From: Algibacillus agarilyticus
GTDB lineage: Bacteria > Pseudomonadota > Gammaproteobacteria > Enterobacterales > Alteromonadaceae
Assembly: GCF_003286125.1 (NCBI RefSeq)
Contig: NZ_QMED01000009.1
Coordinates: 102,624 to 166,623 of the forward strand
Length of the DNA: 64,000 bases
Direction of reading: 5' to 3'
Shown in pieces: positions 1 through 8,757 of the stretch (the stretch's first letter is position 1; the number at the start of each line of letters is the position of its first letter). The notes beneath the pieces were generated by a model. It was not told the DNA's origin, did no database searches, and saw only the letters and a list, made by a program, of their open reading frames with translations. The position numbers and the translations under genes are program-made.

Positions 1-312
1 GCGCTTAAAAACTGCAAAGTGATAATTTCTGGCGATACGCTACCCGAGAGAAAGCCCCACCCTGCTCCAGTACTTTACGCTGCCAATAAAATGAATATAC
101 AACCTGAAAAATGTTGGTATGTCGGCGATGCTGTTCGCGATATTCAAGCAGGTAATGCCGCAAAAATGTATACCGTACTGGCTGAATGGGGTTATACAAA
201 AGATCTATTACCTGTAAAAGATTGGCAGGCTGATGTTTTAACAAAAACCCCTCATGATTTAACAAAGCTAATACAAAGAAAATTAAACGAACAAGCAAAA
301 GCAGGCAAATAA
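1..312 (+). CDS. HAD-superfamily phosphatase, C-terminal part (Gph/MupP type)
   Basis: Partial gene: the reading frame is already open at base 1 and ends with TAA at 310-312, so only about the last 103 residues are present. Near the start is GDTLPERKPHP, the HAD motif III region with its lysine. It is followed by YVGDAVRDIQAGNAAKM, the motif IV acidic region that binds magnesium. Both are typical of phosphoglycolate phosphatase and of the related N-acetylmuramate-6-phosphate phosphatase MupP. In many Alteromonadales a HAD phosphatase of this kind lies between ubiG and nrdA, which fits the nrdA gene downstream. Without the N-terminal half the substrate cannot be decided. Confidence 0.85.
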   Translation, partial: ALKNCKVIISGDTLPERKPHPAPVLYAANKMNIQPEKCWYVGDAVRDIQAGNAAKMYTVLAEWGYTKDLLPVKDWQADVLTKTPHDLTKLIQRKLNEQAKAGK

Positions 313-659
313 ATCAAATAAATTCTTATTACTTTTAACTCTAAACTAACACCCGATTTGCTAACCTTTTTTTTCAAAAAAAACTTTTTTTTATAAGTGT
401 TTGCAAAGTCGCTGAGCTTATAAAAACTAGCGTCTAAAAGTGAGTGTGCACTAACAAATTATTTTTGTGTTTTTATACGCTCATTTAACAAGCAAGTTGG
501 ATCTTGCTTTACAATCAAAACCTCATTATCTTGTGGTCAAATTAGTAATTAACCCTACATCTTGTGTATGACATTTTAATGAGAATTAATTTTCATGAGG
601 TTCAGGGGACGTTATTTAACCAATTAAAATTATAATATTTACCAACATTAGGCGTAATC
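313..659. other. intergenic region before nrdA
   Basis: AT-rich leader with no credible gene. It contains homopolymer T and A runs near 368-392, the two NrdR-type boxes at 522-567, and only a weak ribosome binding sequence (TTAGGCG) before the nrdA ATG at 660. Confidence 0.5.
522..567 (-). promoter_or_regulatory. pair of NrdR-type boxes upstream of nrdA
   Basis: Two related sites, 522-536 and 553-567, each contain CACAAGAT when read on the minus strand (ccACAAGATAATgag and ACACAAGATGTAggg). The identical ATCTTGTG cores begin at 528 and 559, exactly 31 bp apart, which is three helical turns. NrdR binds pairs of such 16-bp boxes, spaced by whole turns, in front of ribonucleotide reductase operons and represses them when dATP is high. 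They end about 93 bp before the nrdA start. The NrdR assignment is inferred from consensus resemblance and spacing. Confidence 0.6.
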
Positions 660-2933
660 ATGAGTGAGCAGCTTTTCGTTAAAAAACGAAACGGATTAAA
701 AGAAAAACTGGATCTAGAAAAAATACATCAAGTGATAACATGGGCAGCCAAAAATCTTGATAATGTTTCGGTTTCTCAAGTAGAAATGAAATCGCAAATC
801 CAATTTTTTGACGATATTAATACGGCCACGATCCATGAAACGTTGATCAAATCAGCAGCAGATTTAATCTCGGAAGAAACGCCTAATTATCAATATTTAG
901 CCGCTCGGTTAGCTATTTTCCATTTACGTAAGCGTGCGTTTGGTCAATTTGAACCTCCTCATTTATATGATCACGTTGTCGCATTAACTGAAGCTGAACG
1001 TTATGATCGTCATCTGTTAGAAGATTACACAAAAGAAGAGTTCGAACATATGAACTCGGTAATGGATCATACTCGTGATTTAAACTTTTCATACGCAGCC
1101 GTTAAGCAATTAGAAGGTAAATATCTAGTTCAAAACCGAGTCACAGGTGAAATTTTTGAAAGCCCGCAGTTCTTATATATGTTGGTTGCCGCTTGTTTAT
1201 TTAGTAAATACCCGCAAGAAACTCGCATGGATTACATCACTCGTTTTTATGATGCGATTTCTACTTTTAAAATTTCATTACCAACCCCAATCATGGCGGG
1301 TGTGCGCACACCAACTCGACAATTTAGTTCATGTGTTTTAATTGAATGTGGTGATAGCTTAGATTCAATTAATGCCACCGCGAGTTCGATTGTAAAATAT
1401 GTAAGTCAACGCGCCGGTATTGGTATCAACGCGGGTCGAATTAGAGCCGAAGGTAGTACAATTAGAAGTGGCGAAGCTTACCACACCGGTTGTATTCCTT
1501 TTTACAAGTACTTTCAAACAGCCGTTAAAAGTTGTTCACAAGGTGGTGTTCGAGGCGGTGCAGCAACGCTTTTTTACCCACTTTGGCACCTTGAAGTTGA
1601 ATCATTATTAGTGCTTAAAAATAACCGCGGTGTTGAAGAAAATCGTGTTAGACATTTAGATTATGGCGTGCAATTTAATAAATTAATGTATACACGTTTA
1701 ATCAAAGATGAGCATATAACCTTATTTAGCCCTTCAGATGTTCCGGGTTTATATGAAGCCTTCTTTGCTGATCAAACTGAGTTTGAAACACTCTATGTAA
1801 AATATGAACAAGATACATCTATTCGCCAACGCAAAATTAAAGCATCTGAACTCTTTGGTTTATTTGCTCAAGAGCGTGCATCAACCGGCCGTATATACTT
1901 ACAAAATGTAGATCACTGTAATACACACAGTCCATTTGATCCAAAAGTCGCACCGGTCAGACAAAGTAACTTATGCCTTGAAATCGCACTTCCAACTAAG
2001 CCACTTGATCACGTACATGATGAAGAAGGTGAAATTGCCTTGTGTACACTTTCTGCCTTCAATTTAGGTGCTATTAGTGATTTATCAGAACTAGAAGAGC
2101 TAGCACATTTAACCGTGCGTGCGCTTGATAATTTATTGAGTTATCAAGACTATCCTATTCCTGCAGCTGAAAACGCGAGTATTAGTCGCAGAACACTGGG
2201 TGTAGGGGTAATCAACTTTGCTTACTATTTAGCGAAGAATGGCGTTCGATACTCAGATGGTTCAGCTAATAATTTAACGCATAAGACATTTGAAGCCATT
2301 CAATATTATTTATTAAAAGCGTCAAATATATTGGCTCAAGAACAAGGTGCCTGCCCTAAATTCAATGAAACGACTTATGCAAAAGGCATTTTGCCAATAG
2401 ATACATACAAAAAAGACCTCGATAGCATCGTATCTGAACCCTTACACTTGGATTGGGAAACATTAAGAAAATCAATAGTTGAACACGGCTTACGTAACTC
2501 AACCTTATCAGCCTTAATGCCATCTGAAACATCATCTCAAATTTCCAATGCAACTAATGGCATTGAACCACCACGTGGTTTCATCAGTGTAAAAGCCAGT
2601 AAAGACGGTATTTTAAAACAAGTTGTGCCTGAGTTTGAAAGCTTACGCTTTAACTATGAACTGTTATGGAACATTCCATCAAACAGAGGCTACTTACAAT
2701 TAGTTGGGATCATGCAAAAATTTGTTGACCAAGCTATATCGGCCAACACCAATTACGATCCAACTAAATTTGAAAGCAATAAAGTGCCAATGAAGCAATT
2801 ACTATCCGATCTATTATTAGCCTATAAACTGGGTGTTAAAACATTGTATTATCATAATACACGTGATGGTGCAGAAGATGCCCAACAAGATCTAAAAGAA
2901 GAAGATTGCGCTGGCGGCGCTTGTAAGATATAA
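660..2933 (+). CDS. nrdA: class Ia ribonucleoside-diphosphate reductase, alpha subunit
   Basis: Reduces ribonucleoside diphosphates to deoxyribonucleotides in the cytoplasm, together with NrdB. The 757-residue protein has the family's usual length. Residues 1-95 form an ATP-cone, the dATP/ATP activity switch. C225 in RQFSSCVLIE is one of the redox-active pair. SNLCLEIALPT carries the thiyl-radical cysteine with its neighbouring Asn and Glu. IALCTLSAFNLG carries the second pair cysteine. The tail CAGGACKI supplies the two cysteines that hand electrons from thioredoxin or glutaredoxin. It is first in the nrdA-nrdB-yfaE cluster and is probably NrdR-controlled. Nothing is missing, so it should be active. 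Confidence 0.98.
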   Translation: MSEQLFVKKRNGLKEKLDLEKIHQVITWAAKNLDNVSVSQVEMKSQIQFFDDINTATIHETLIKSAADLISEETPNYQYLAARLAIFHLRKRAFGQFEPPHLYDHVVALTEAERYDRHLLEDYTKEEFEHMNSVMDHTRDLNFSYAAVKQLEGKYLVQNRVTGEIFESPQFLYMLVAACLFSKYPQETRMDYITRFYDAISTFKISLPTPIMAGVRTPTRQFSSCVLIECGDSLDSINATASSIVKYVSQRAGIGINAGRIRAEGSTIRSGEAYHTGCIPFYKYFQTAVKSCSQGGVRGGAATLFYPLWHLEVESLLVLKNNRGVEENRVRHLDYGVQFNKLMYTRLIKDEHITLFSPSDVPGLYEAFFADQTEFETLYVKYEQDTSIRQRKIKASELFGLFAQERASTGRIYLQNVDHCNTHSPFDPKVAPVRQSNLCLEIALPTKPLDHVHDEEGEIALCTLSAFNLGAISDLSELEELAHLTVRALDNLLSYQDYPIPAAENASISRRTLGVGVINFAYYLAKNGVRYSDGSANNLTHKTFEAIQYYLLKASNILAQEQGACPKFNETTYAKGILPIDTYKKDLDSIVSEPLHLDWETLRKSIVEHGLRNSTLSALMPSETSSQISNATNGIEPPRGFISVKASKDGILKQVVPEFESLRFNYELLWNIPSNRGYLQLVGIMQKFVDQAISANTNYDPTKFESNKVPMKQLLSDLLLAYKLGVKTLYYHNTRDGAEDAQQDLKEEDCAGGACKI

Positions 2934-2945
2934 CGTGACTTAAAA

Positions 2946-2975
2946 AAGCAAATAGCACAAAAGTGCTATTTGCTT
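2946..2975 (+). other. perfect stem-loop between nrdA and nrdB
   Basis: A 13-bp perfect inverted repeat (2946-2958 with 2963-2975) around the loop AAAA, placed 13 bases after the nrdA stop. No T-run follows on the plus strand, so it is unlikely to be a strong terminator. It may stabilise the nrdA mRNA end or set the ratio of nrdA to nrdB message. Confidence 0.6.
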
Positions 2976-3013
2976 ACCCTCTTAAACCTATCGAAGTGTA
3001 AACTGATTAAACC

Positions 3014-4144
3014 ATGAGCTATACAACCTTTAACCAAAAAAATACTGATTATATGCGCGAGCCAATGTTTTTTGGCAACTTAGTTAATGTCGCGCGTTAT
3101 GACAAGCAGAAGCACCCGATTTTTGAAAGACTTATCGAAAAACAGCTTAGTTTTTTTTGGCGTCCAGAAGAGGTCGATGTCAGTAAAGATCGCATTGATT
3201 ATCAGCGTTTATCAGAGCACGAAAAGCATATTTTTATCAGTAATTTAAAATATCAAACGCTGCTAGATAGTATTCAAGGCCGTTCACCTAATGTGGCTTT
3301 ATTACCGATAGTATCATTACCCGAATTAGAAACTTGGATCGAGACATGGGCTTTTAGTGAAACGATACACAGTCGTTCATACACCCATATTATTCGAAAT
3401 ATTGTTAATGATCCGGGACTTGTATTTGATGATATCGTTGTTAATGAACATATAATTAAACGAGCGGATGATATATCTCACTACTATGATCAACTCATCC
3501 AAATGTGCCAACTGTATTACACTCAAGGTGAAGGTACTTTCAATGTTGAAGGTAAAGACATTGTTGTTAGCAAGCGTGAAATGAAACGTCTAACTTATTT
3601 GTGTGTTGTCGCGGTTAATGTACTTGAAGCCATTCGATTTTATGTCAGCTTTGCCTGTAGTTTTGCTTTTGCAGAACGTGAATTAATGGAAGGTAACGCC
3701 AAAATAATTAAGCTTATCGCACGTGATGAAGCTCTTCATTTAACCGGTACTCAGCATATGATAAATATCATGGCACAAGGTGAAGATGATCCAGAAATGG
3801 CTGAAATTGCTAAAGAATGCAGAGAAGATGCAATCGCAATTTTTAAAAATGCAGCTGAACAAGAAAAAGAGTGGGCTTCATACTTATTTAAAGACGGATC
3901 GATGATTGGTTTAAATAAAGATATATTAAGCCAATATGTTGAATATATCACCAATAGCCGAATGTCAAGTGTTGGGTTACCTAGCATATTCAATACAAAT
4001 CAAAACCCTATCCCTTGGATAAATTCTTGGTTAGTTAGTGATAATGTTCAAGTTGCGCCTCAAGAAGCCGAAATTAGTTCGTATTTAGTTGGGCAAATTG
4101 ATAGTGAGTTTGATGTAAACGAATTTGACGATTTTGAGCTTTAA
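3014..4144 (+). CDS. nrdB: class Ia ribonucleoside-diphosphate reductase, beta subunit
   Basis: Carries the diiron-tyrosyl radical cofactor that starts catalysis in NrdA. The protein has 376 residues and follows the Escherichia coli sequence closely. [20 protein letters not shown] holds iron ligands and the radical tyrosine Y123 (Y122 in E. coli mature numbering). [28 protein letters not shown] and [15 protein letters not shown] carry the remaining Glu and His ligands. The C-terminal peptide [21 protein letters not shown] is the NrdA docking tail. The start ATG at 3014 gives the conserved N-terminus MSYTTFNQ. It lies 80 bp after nrdA, with the hairpin between them. Confidence 0.98.
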   Translation: MSYTTFNQKNTDYMREPMFFGNLVNVARYDKQKHPIFERLIEKQLSFFWRPEEVDVSKDRIDYQRLSEHEKHIFISNLKYQTLLDSIQGRSPNVALLPIVSLPELETWIETWAFSETIHSRSYTHIIRNIVNDPGLVFDDIVVNEHIIKRADDISHYYDQLIQMCQLYYTQGEGTFNVEGKDIVVSKREMKRLTYLCVVAVNVLEAIRFYVSFACSFAFAERELMEGNAKIIKLIARDEALHLTGTQHMINIMAQGEDDPEMAEIAKECREDAIAIFKNAAEQEKEWASYLFKDGSMIGLNKDILSQYVEYITNSRMSSVGLPSIFNTNQNPIPWINSWLVSDNVQVAPQEAEISSYLVGQIDSEFDVNEFDDFEL

Positions 4145-4161
4145 TCCAGCTTTAACGACCC

Positions 4162-4431
4162 ATGTCGGATGAAATAGAATTTACGTTAGTCATGGACGAC
4201 TTCAACGACAGTAAAAAAACGAACATTTTAGAATATCTTGAACAACAAGAATTAAATGTTCACTATCATTGCCGAGATGGATTTTGCGGAGCCTGCCGCA
4301 CACCACTCGTCAGTGGTGATATCCACTACCATAAAGAACCACTTGCATTTATTCGTTCTGGGGAGTTCTTGCCTTGTTGCAGTACACCTAAAACCAATTT
4401 AAAAATAACAGCGAAGCAAAATAGTAAATAG
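4162..4431 (+). CDS. yfaE: 2Fe-2S ferredoxin that maintains the NrdB cofactor
   Basis: Small 89-residue plant-type ferredoxin. C37, C42 and C45 (HCRDGFCGACRTP) and the CC pair at 72-73 supply the four ligands of a 2Fe-2S cluster. In E. coli YfaE reduces the diferric centre of NrdB and so regenerates the tyrosyl radical. It starts 17 bases after the nrdB stop and is almost certainly cotranscribed. A terminator follows at 4531-4556. Confidence 0.93.
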   Translation: MSDEIEFTLVMDDFNDSKKTNILEYLEQQELNVHYHCRDGFCGACRTPLVSGDIHYHKEPLAFIRSGEFLPCCSTPKTNLKITAKQNSK

Positions 4432-4530
4432 CGTTCTATCTTACATTAGCAGTGATATCTAGATCACTTAACTACGTCAAATACATTACCTACTAACTAA
4501 CGATATTATTCAGCCGCTTTAGAGCCAAAA

Positions 4531-4556
4531 AAAAGAGGTTTTTACACCTCTTTTTA
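4531..4556 (+). terminator. Rho-independent terminator of the nrd operon
   Basis: Stem AAAAGAGGT / ACCTCTTTT with loop TTTTAC, followed by further T residues, about 100 bp after the yfaE stop. Confidence 0.75.
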
Positions 4557-4568
4557 GATTCGTATTTT

Positions 4569-4820
4569 ATACCAATCCATATAAATAAATGATCTCTCAG
4601 AATGCATCCAGCGGTTTTTGAACAAGGCGTCGGTGTACAGGAATGGTTGTTCCCTTTCAAATACCGATAACGCAGGTCAAAAGCCGCTGGGGCATTCCTT
4701 TCAGGCGAGTTTTAAATGCGCTTACTCTGTGTTGCTCGAACTCAAAAGAGCACCACTATTCTTTCATTTAAGCGCATTTAAACGCTCGCTGAGTGGGCTC
4801 TTATTATTACGGATTGGTAT
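4569..4820 (+). mobile_element. F1 MITE, copy 1 (252 bp)
   Basis: Non-coding element bounded by imperfect inverted ends: ATACCAATCCATATAAATAA on the left and TTATTATTACGGATTGGTAT on the right. Two long internal inverted repeats are visible: 4608-4621 with 4677-4690 (CCAGCGGTTTTTGA with TCAAAAGCCGCTGG), and 4705-4724 with 4769-4789 (around AAATGCGCTTA / TAAGCGCATTT). A transcript would therefore fold into a closed stem with two arms. The same sequence recurs at 17585, 44906 and 48088, with a stub at 24453. No transposase is encoded. A short reading frame inside it is a by-product. No clear target duplication is seen. Confidence 0.85.
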
Positions 4821-4850
4821 TACCCAATATCTTCAACATGGTCATTCAGC

Positions 4851-4873
4851 ACCTTGAAGTCACTTGGGTATAT
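4851..4873 (+). repeat. F6 short dispersed repeat
   Basis: CACCTTGAAGTCACTTGGGTATA-type sequence. Similar copies occur at about 17927-17949 and 38610-38632, and reversed at about 39958-39978. It lies just downstream of F1 copy 1 here, and downstream of F1 copy 2 at 17.9 kb. Function unknown. Confidence 0.5.
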
Positions 4874-4887
4874 CATGTTTATCCTTG

Positions 4888-5679
4888 TTACATATATTTA
4901 CGCTCTCGCTTAGTAGCAACGGTATCAATATAAGCATGCCAACTGGCAAAACCAAGTAAAGGCATTATCACTAAAAAGGCTAAAAAATAGGTCGCAAAAC
5001 CAATCGCAACGCCAATCGCAATAATACTAGCCCAAAACAGCATAACGCCTTTATTAGACCAAACAGCATTGATACTAGTTAATACAGCCGTCATTAAATC
5101 AACTTTTCGTTCAACTAGTGTCGGTTGAGTAAAGGCACTGATCGTAAATACAAATGCAGCCAGTAATGCGCCTACACCGGTACCGACTAATAAAAAGGGA
5201 ATTAACTCAACAAAGTCGTCTCCGATATAGGGTGGATATAACGCATGTATAATAGAGGCGACACGTAACCAAAAAATCATAGAAACAAGCAGTAAAATAG
5301 CAAATGCCCATTCATGCACGCTATTACGATGGATCGCACAAATTGAATGCCATAATGACGGCGTGTGGCCTTTTTCAAATTCCCAGCTGACATCGTATAA
5401 ACCAGCGGCTAAAAAAGGTCCAAGCATCATAAATGCAACTACCGCAGGTCCTGCAACTAAATAATTATCGGTTAATGATACAAGGTAAGTAATTAAAATA
5501 GGTATGACACAGAACACCATGCCATAAAAAAGCGTGATAAGCGGTGCTTTAAACATATCATTTAGGCCAAGCTTAAGCCATTTAATAGGATCACCCCAAT
5601 CAAGTTCGTTACAAGGTATTACACGGCCGAGCTCATTATCATGCAGCGCGTTTTTTTCCTTTCTCATAGCATGCGACAT
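4888..5679 (-). CDS. DUF2189 family integral membrane protein
   Basis: Inner-membrane protein of unknown function. About six hydrophobic segments follow a polar N-terminus with the DUF2189-typical LDWGDPIKWLKLGLNDM and PLITLFYGMVFCVIP. I chose the second in-frame ATG (5679, MSHAMRKEK) because AGAGGA lies about eight bases in front of it; the upstream ATG at 5703 would put that Shine-Dalgarno sequence inside the coding region. That start gives 263 residues. It is a single gene on the minus strand, facing away from alaA. F1 copy 1 lies just beyond its 3' end. Confidence 0.85.
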   Translation of the reverse strand: MSHAMRKEKNALHDNELGRVIPCNELDWGDPIKWLKLGLNDMFKAPLITLFYGMVFCVIPILITYLVSLTDNYLVAGPAVVAFMMLGPFLAAGLYDVSWEFEKGHTPSLWHSICAIHRNSVHEWAFAILLLVSMIFWLRVASIIHALYPPYIGDDFVELIPFLLVGTGVGALLAAFVFTISAFTQPTLVERKVDLMTAVLTSINAVWSNKGVMLFWASIIAIGVAIGFATYFLAFLVIMPLLGFASWHAYIDTVATKRERKYM

Positions 5680-6187
5680 AATTGCTTCCTCTTTTGATCC
5701 CAAATGGTTTTTAGTGCTTCTTATTTAGGCGAGTCATAAAATCTGACTTTTTTCGCTTAAAGAGCATTTACGATAATATTCAAAACAGATTTACGAATTA
5801 AAAATTTGTTTCTTATTACTAAGTATTGATTAAAAATTATATTTTTGTAGTTTTTGTAACCAATTTTTTACAATTTAATTAGATCAGAATACCTAAAAAC
5901 ACTTTAAACACTTAAAATCAGCAACTTAGAAAACAGAAGCGATTAAATTAATATGTAATAAAAATGTAACTACATAAATAAAAATCCAAGAATAGAAAAA
6001 TAAAGTCATTGCCGTCAGGTTAAATAGAAAATAACGTTAAATTGTTCTAAATACACAGATAAAAAATCAGGTACGGGGGAAGGAAATAAAAATAATATTT
6101 TTTATATATTTAGCTTCACATCAGCTTAGACTTAAGTTAGTTTTGCACATTGAACCCTCTATTTAATTTTTAACATTAGGAACAAAA
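5680..6187. other. divergent intergenic region
   Basis: Very AT-rich 508-bp stretch between the minus-strand DUF2189 gene and alaA. It presumably holds both promoters. No repeat or conserved site was recognised. Confidence 0.4.
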
Positions 6188-7402
6188 GTGAGCGAAATAA
6201 AGCAATCCGATAAATTAAGACATGTTTGTTATGAGATTCGTGGTCCCGTGGCCAAAGAAGCGAAGCGCCTAGAAGAAGAAGGCCATAAAATTCTTAAACT
6301 TAATATCGGTAACCCAGCTCCTTTTGGTTTTGATGCCCCTGACGACATCTTAAAAGATGTGATCCGTAATTTACCTCAATCACAAGGTTATTGTGATTCA
6401 AAAGGTATTTATTCAGCACGGGTTGCAGTGATGCAATATTATCAGCAAAAAAATATCCATAACCTCAACATTGAAAATATTTTTATTGGTAATGGCGTTT
6501 CTGAATTAATTGTTATGGCCATGCAAGCTTTACTTAACACCGAAGATGAAGTTCTCATACCCGCTCCAGATTACCCATTATGGACAGCGGCTGTTGCCTT
6601 ATCTGGTGGTAAACCGGTTCATTATATTTGCGATGAACAAGCTGATTGGTACCCCGATATTAAAGATATCGAAAGTCGTATAACCGAAAAAACAAAAGCG
6701 ATTGTCTTAATTAATCCGAATAACCCCACCGGTGCGGTTTATGATAAAAACATGGTACTGGAGTTACTCGAAGTCGCGCGTAAACATAATTTGATTGTAT
6801 TTAGTGATGAAATATATGACAAAGTGCTTTACGGAGATGTAGTACATCACCCAACGGCCAGTTTAGCTGATGATTTATTTGTTGTTACGTTTGGTGGTTT
6901 ATCTAAAAATTATCGTATAGCGGGCTTTAGAGCGGGCTGGATGGTATTAAGTGGAGCGACTTATCGCGCGATTGATTATATTGAAGGGTTAAACATGCTC
7001 GCTTCAATGCGTTTGTGTGCCAATGTACCCTGTCAACATGCGATACAAACCGCATTAGGAGGTTACCAAAGTATAAACGAACTCATCGTACCGGGTGGTC
7101 GTTTATACGAGCAAAGTCAATTCGCCTATGAGCGAGTCAATCAAATTGAGGGTCTAAGTTGTGTTAAACCACTAGGTGCAATGTATATTTTCCCTAAATT
7201 AGACCAAAAGAAATTTAAAATCAAAGATGATCAAAAAATGATCATTGATTTTTTACGCCAAGAAAAAGTCCTGATGGTACATGGTACCGGTTTTAACTGG
7301 CCAACTCCCGATCACTTCCGGCTTGTCACGCTACCACATGTAGAAGTATTGTCTGAAGCATTTGATAAACTAGAACGTTTTTTACATAGCTATCGTCAAT
7401 AA
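6188..7402 (+). CDS. alaA: glutamate-pyruvate aminotransferase
   Basis: PLP-dependent class I/II aminotransferase that makes alanine from pyruvate and glutamate. The 404-residue protein matches E. coli AlaA through almost its whole length: VCYEIRGPVAKEAKRLEEEGHKILKLNIGNPAPFGFDAP at the N-terminus, INPNNPTGAVY for substrate binding, and FGGLSKNYRIAGFRAGW with the PLP lysine at K240. It begins with GTG at 6188 behind TTAGGA; this start gives the conserved MSEIKQSDKLRHVCYEIR. It is followed four bases later by yfbR, as in E. coli. Confidence 0.96.
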   Translation: MSEIKQSDKLRHVCYEIRGPVAKEAKRLEEEGHKILKLNIGNPAPFGFDAPDDILKDVIRNLPQSQGYCDSKGIYSARVAVMQYYQQKNIHNLNIENIFIGNGVSELIVMAMQALLNTEDEVLIPAPDYPLWTAAVALSGGKPVHYICDEQADWYPDIKDIESRITEKTKAIVLINPNNPTGAVYDKNMVLELLEVARKHNLIVFSDEIYDKVLYGDVVHHPTASLADDLFVVTFGGLSKNYRIAGFRAGWMVLSGATYRAIDYIEGLNMLASMRLCANVPCQHAIQTALGGYQSINELIVPGGRLYEQSQFAYERVNQIEGLSCVKPLGAMYIFPKLDQKKFKIKDDQKMIIDFLRQEKVLMVHGTGFNWPTPDHFRLVTLPHVEVLSEAFDKLERFLHSYRQ

Positions 7403-7406
7403 AATT

Positions 7407-8009
7407 ATGCAAACAACATCAAGTCACTTTTTTGCACATATGGCCCGGTTAAAACTCATTAACCGTTGGCCTTTAATGCGCAATACACAAATTGAAAATG
7501 TGCAAGAGCACAGCCTACAAGTTGCGATGATCGCTCATGCTTTAGCGGTCATACGTAATGAATATTTTGACGGAAATATTGATGCAAATGCAATCGCAAC
7601 ACTCGCTTTATTTCATGATGCCTCAGAAGTCTTGACGGGGGACTTACCCAGCCCTGTAAAATATTTTAATAGCACGATAGCAAGTGAATATAAGAAAATA
7701 GAGAGTATTGCCGAGCAAAAACTGGTTGATATGTTACCTGAAAGGCTACAAGCGTATTATAAGCCGCTAGTTTGCTCAGATTTACACAACAAAGATGATT
7801 ACCGTTTGGTCAAAGCCGCTGATATTATTAGTGCTTATTTAAAAACAGTCGAAGAGATCAGCGCTGGTAATAATGAATTTAAAAAGGCACATAATAAACT
7901 TAAAATCCAACTCGACAATATTAAACTGCCAGAAGTCGAGTTATTTAAACAAACCTTTATTAATAGCTTCAAACTCAGCCTAGACGAAATAACAGATAAC
8001 GAATTATAA
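7407..8009 (+). CDS. yfbR: 5'-deoxynucleotidase
   Basis: HD-domain phosphohydrolase that removes phosphate from deoxyribonucleoside 5'-monophosphates. The 200 residues carry the metal-binding set of the family: H35 in NVQEHSLQ, H70-D71 in LFHDASEVLTGDLPSPVKYFN and D139 in AADIISAYLK, each two positions later than in E. coli. It starts four bases after alaA and is likely translated from the same message. It converges on the phosphoribosyltransferase gene with only 10 bp between the two stop codons. Confidence 0.95.
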   Translation: MQTTSSHFFAHMARLKLINRWPLMRNTQIENVQEHSLQVAMIAHALAVIRNEYFDGNIDANAIATLALFHDASEVLTGDLPSPVKYFNSTIASEYKKIESIAEQKLVDMLPERLQAYYKPLVCSDLHNKDDYRLVKAADIISAYLKTVEEISAGNNEFKKAHNKLKIQLDNIKLPEVELFKQTFINSFKLSLDEITDNEL

Positions 8010-8019
8010 AGTCAAAAAC

Positions 8020-8592
8020 TTAAGTAAAGTTAATCTTGTACTTGCTCATTAACCGAGCCAACTGTGGTTTATTCGCTTGTATTTCTTGTAACGATAGCCC
8101 ATTGATCTCATGCGGAAAAACCAACCATTCGTTTGAAATATTTAAGTAGTAATCCGGAGTTCTGAGGGTTTGATTATTGTCAGGTTTATACCAAGGGGTC
8201 GCAATTTTGATCGCCATTGGCATCTCATCTTGACATAAACCGCTTAAGGTATTTATCACCGCATCAATACTTTTACCCGTATCAAATATATCATCAACGA
8301 TCAATAATTTCGTTTTACGATCCACATGCTGTGCAACATAATCTAAACCATGCACACGTACGGTTTTTCCCTGCTGAGAAGCGCCAATATAAGATGACGT
8401 TCTAATACTAATATGATCAGCTTCAATGCCGCATACTTCCAAAACTTCTTGCACCGCAATACCTACAGGCGTTCCCCCCCGCCACAATGCAATAATAAAA
8501 TCGGGAGCATATTCGCTTTGTACAATCTTCATACCAAGTTCAAATGAGTCACTTAATAATGCATCAGCATCAATAAATATTTTTGTGGGCAT
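8020..8592 (-). CDS. phosphoribosyltransferase family protein (Hpt-like)
   Basis: A 190-residue type I phosphoribosyltransferase. The PRPP loop is LLIVDDIFDTGKSIDAV at about residues 95-111, and an earlier IALWRGGTPVGIAV forms the pyrophosphate-binding loop. The overall pattern is that of hypoxanthine or xanthine phosphoribosyltransferase-like proteins, which salvage purine bases. The short C-terminal hood does not let me decide the base. It is a single gene transcribed toward yfbR. Confidence 0.8.
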   Translation of the reverse strand: MPTKIFIDADALLSDSFELGMKIVQSEYAPDFIIALWRGGTPVGIAVQEVLEVCGIEADHISIRTSSYIGASQQGKTVRVHGLDYVAQHVDRKTKLLIVDDIFDTGKSIDAVINTLSGLCQDEMPMAIKIATPWYKPDNNQTLRTPDYYLNISNEWLVFPHEINGLSLQEIQANKPQLARLMSKYKINFT

Positions 8593-8692
8593 GCATTAAA
8601 CCTTATCTAAAAGAGGACAAACAACTAACACAACATGCTTAGTTGTTTATTGAGTATAGCTAATTATTGATTTGGGTATTGAATTTGAAATG

Positions 8693-8717
8693 AAAAAACG
8701 CGGTAAAAACCGCGTTT
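8693..8717 (-). terminator. terminator of acs
   Basis: Stem AAACGCGG / CCGCGTTT. On the minus strand it is followed by a T-run (TTTTTTC), about 40 bp beyond the acs stop. Confidence 0.8.
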
Positions 8718-8757
8718 AATGTTACGTGAAAAATAGATTTACGAGCCGTTTATTAGA

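Noticed and set aside
4618-4857. 79-codon frame (MNKASVYRNGC...), with near-identical frames at 17634-17849 and 48068-48292
   Set aside because: It lies inside the F1 MITE, starts with a non-ATG codon and follows the element's inverted repeats. Conservation comes from the DNA element, not from a protein.
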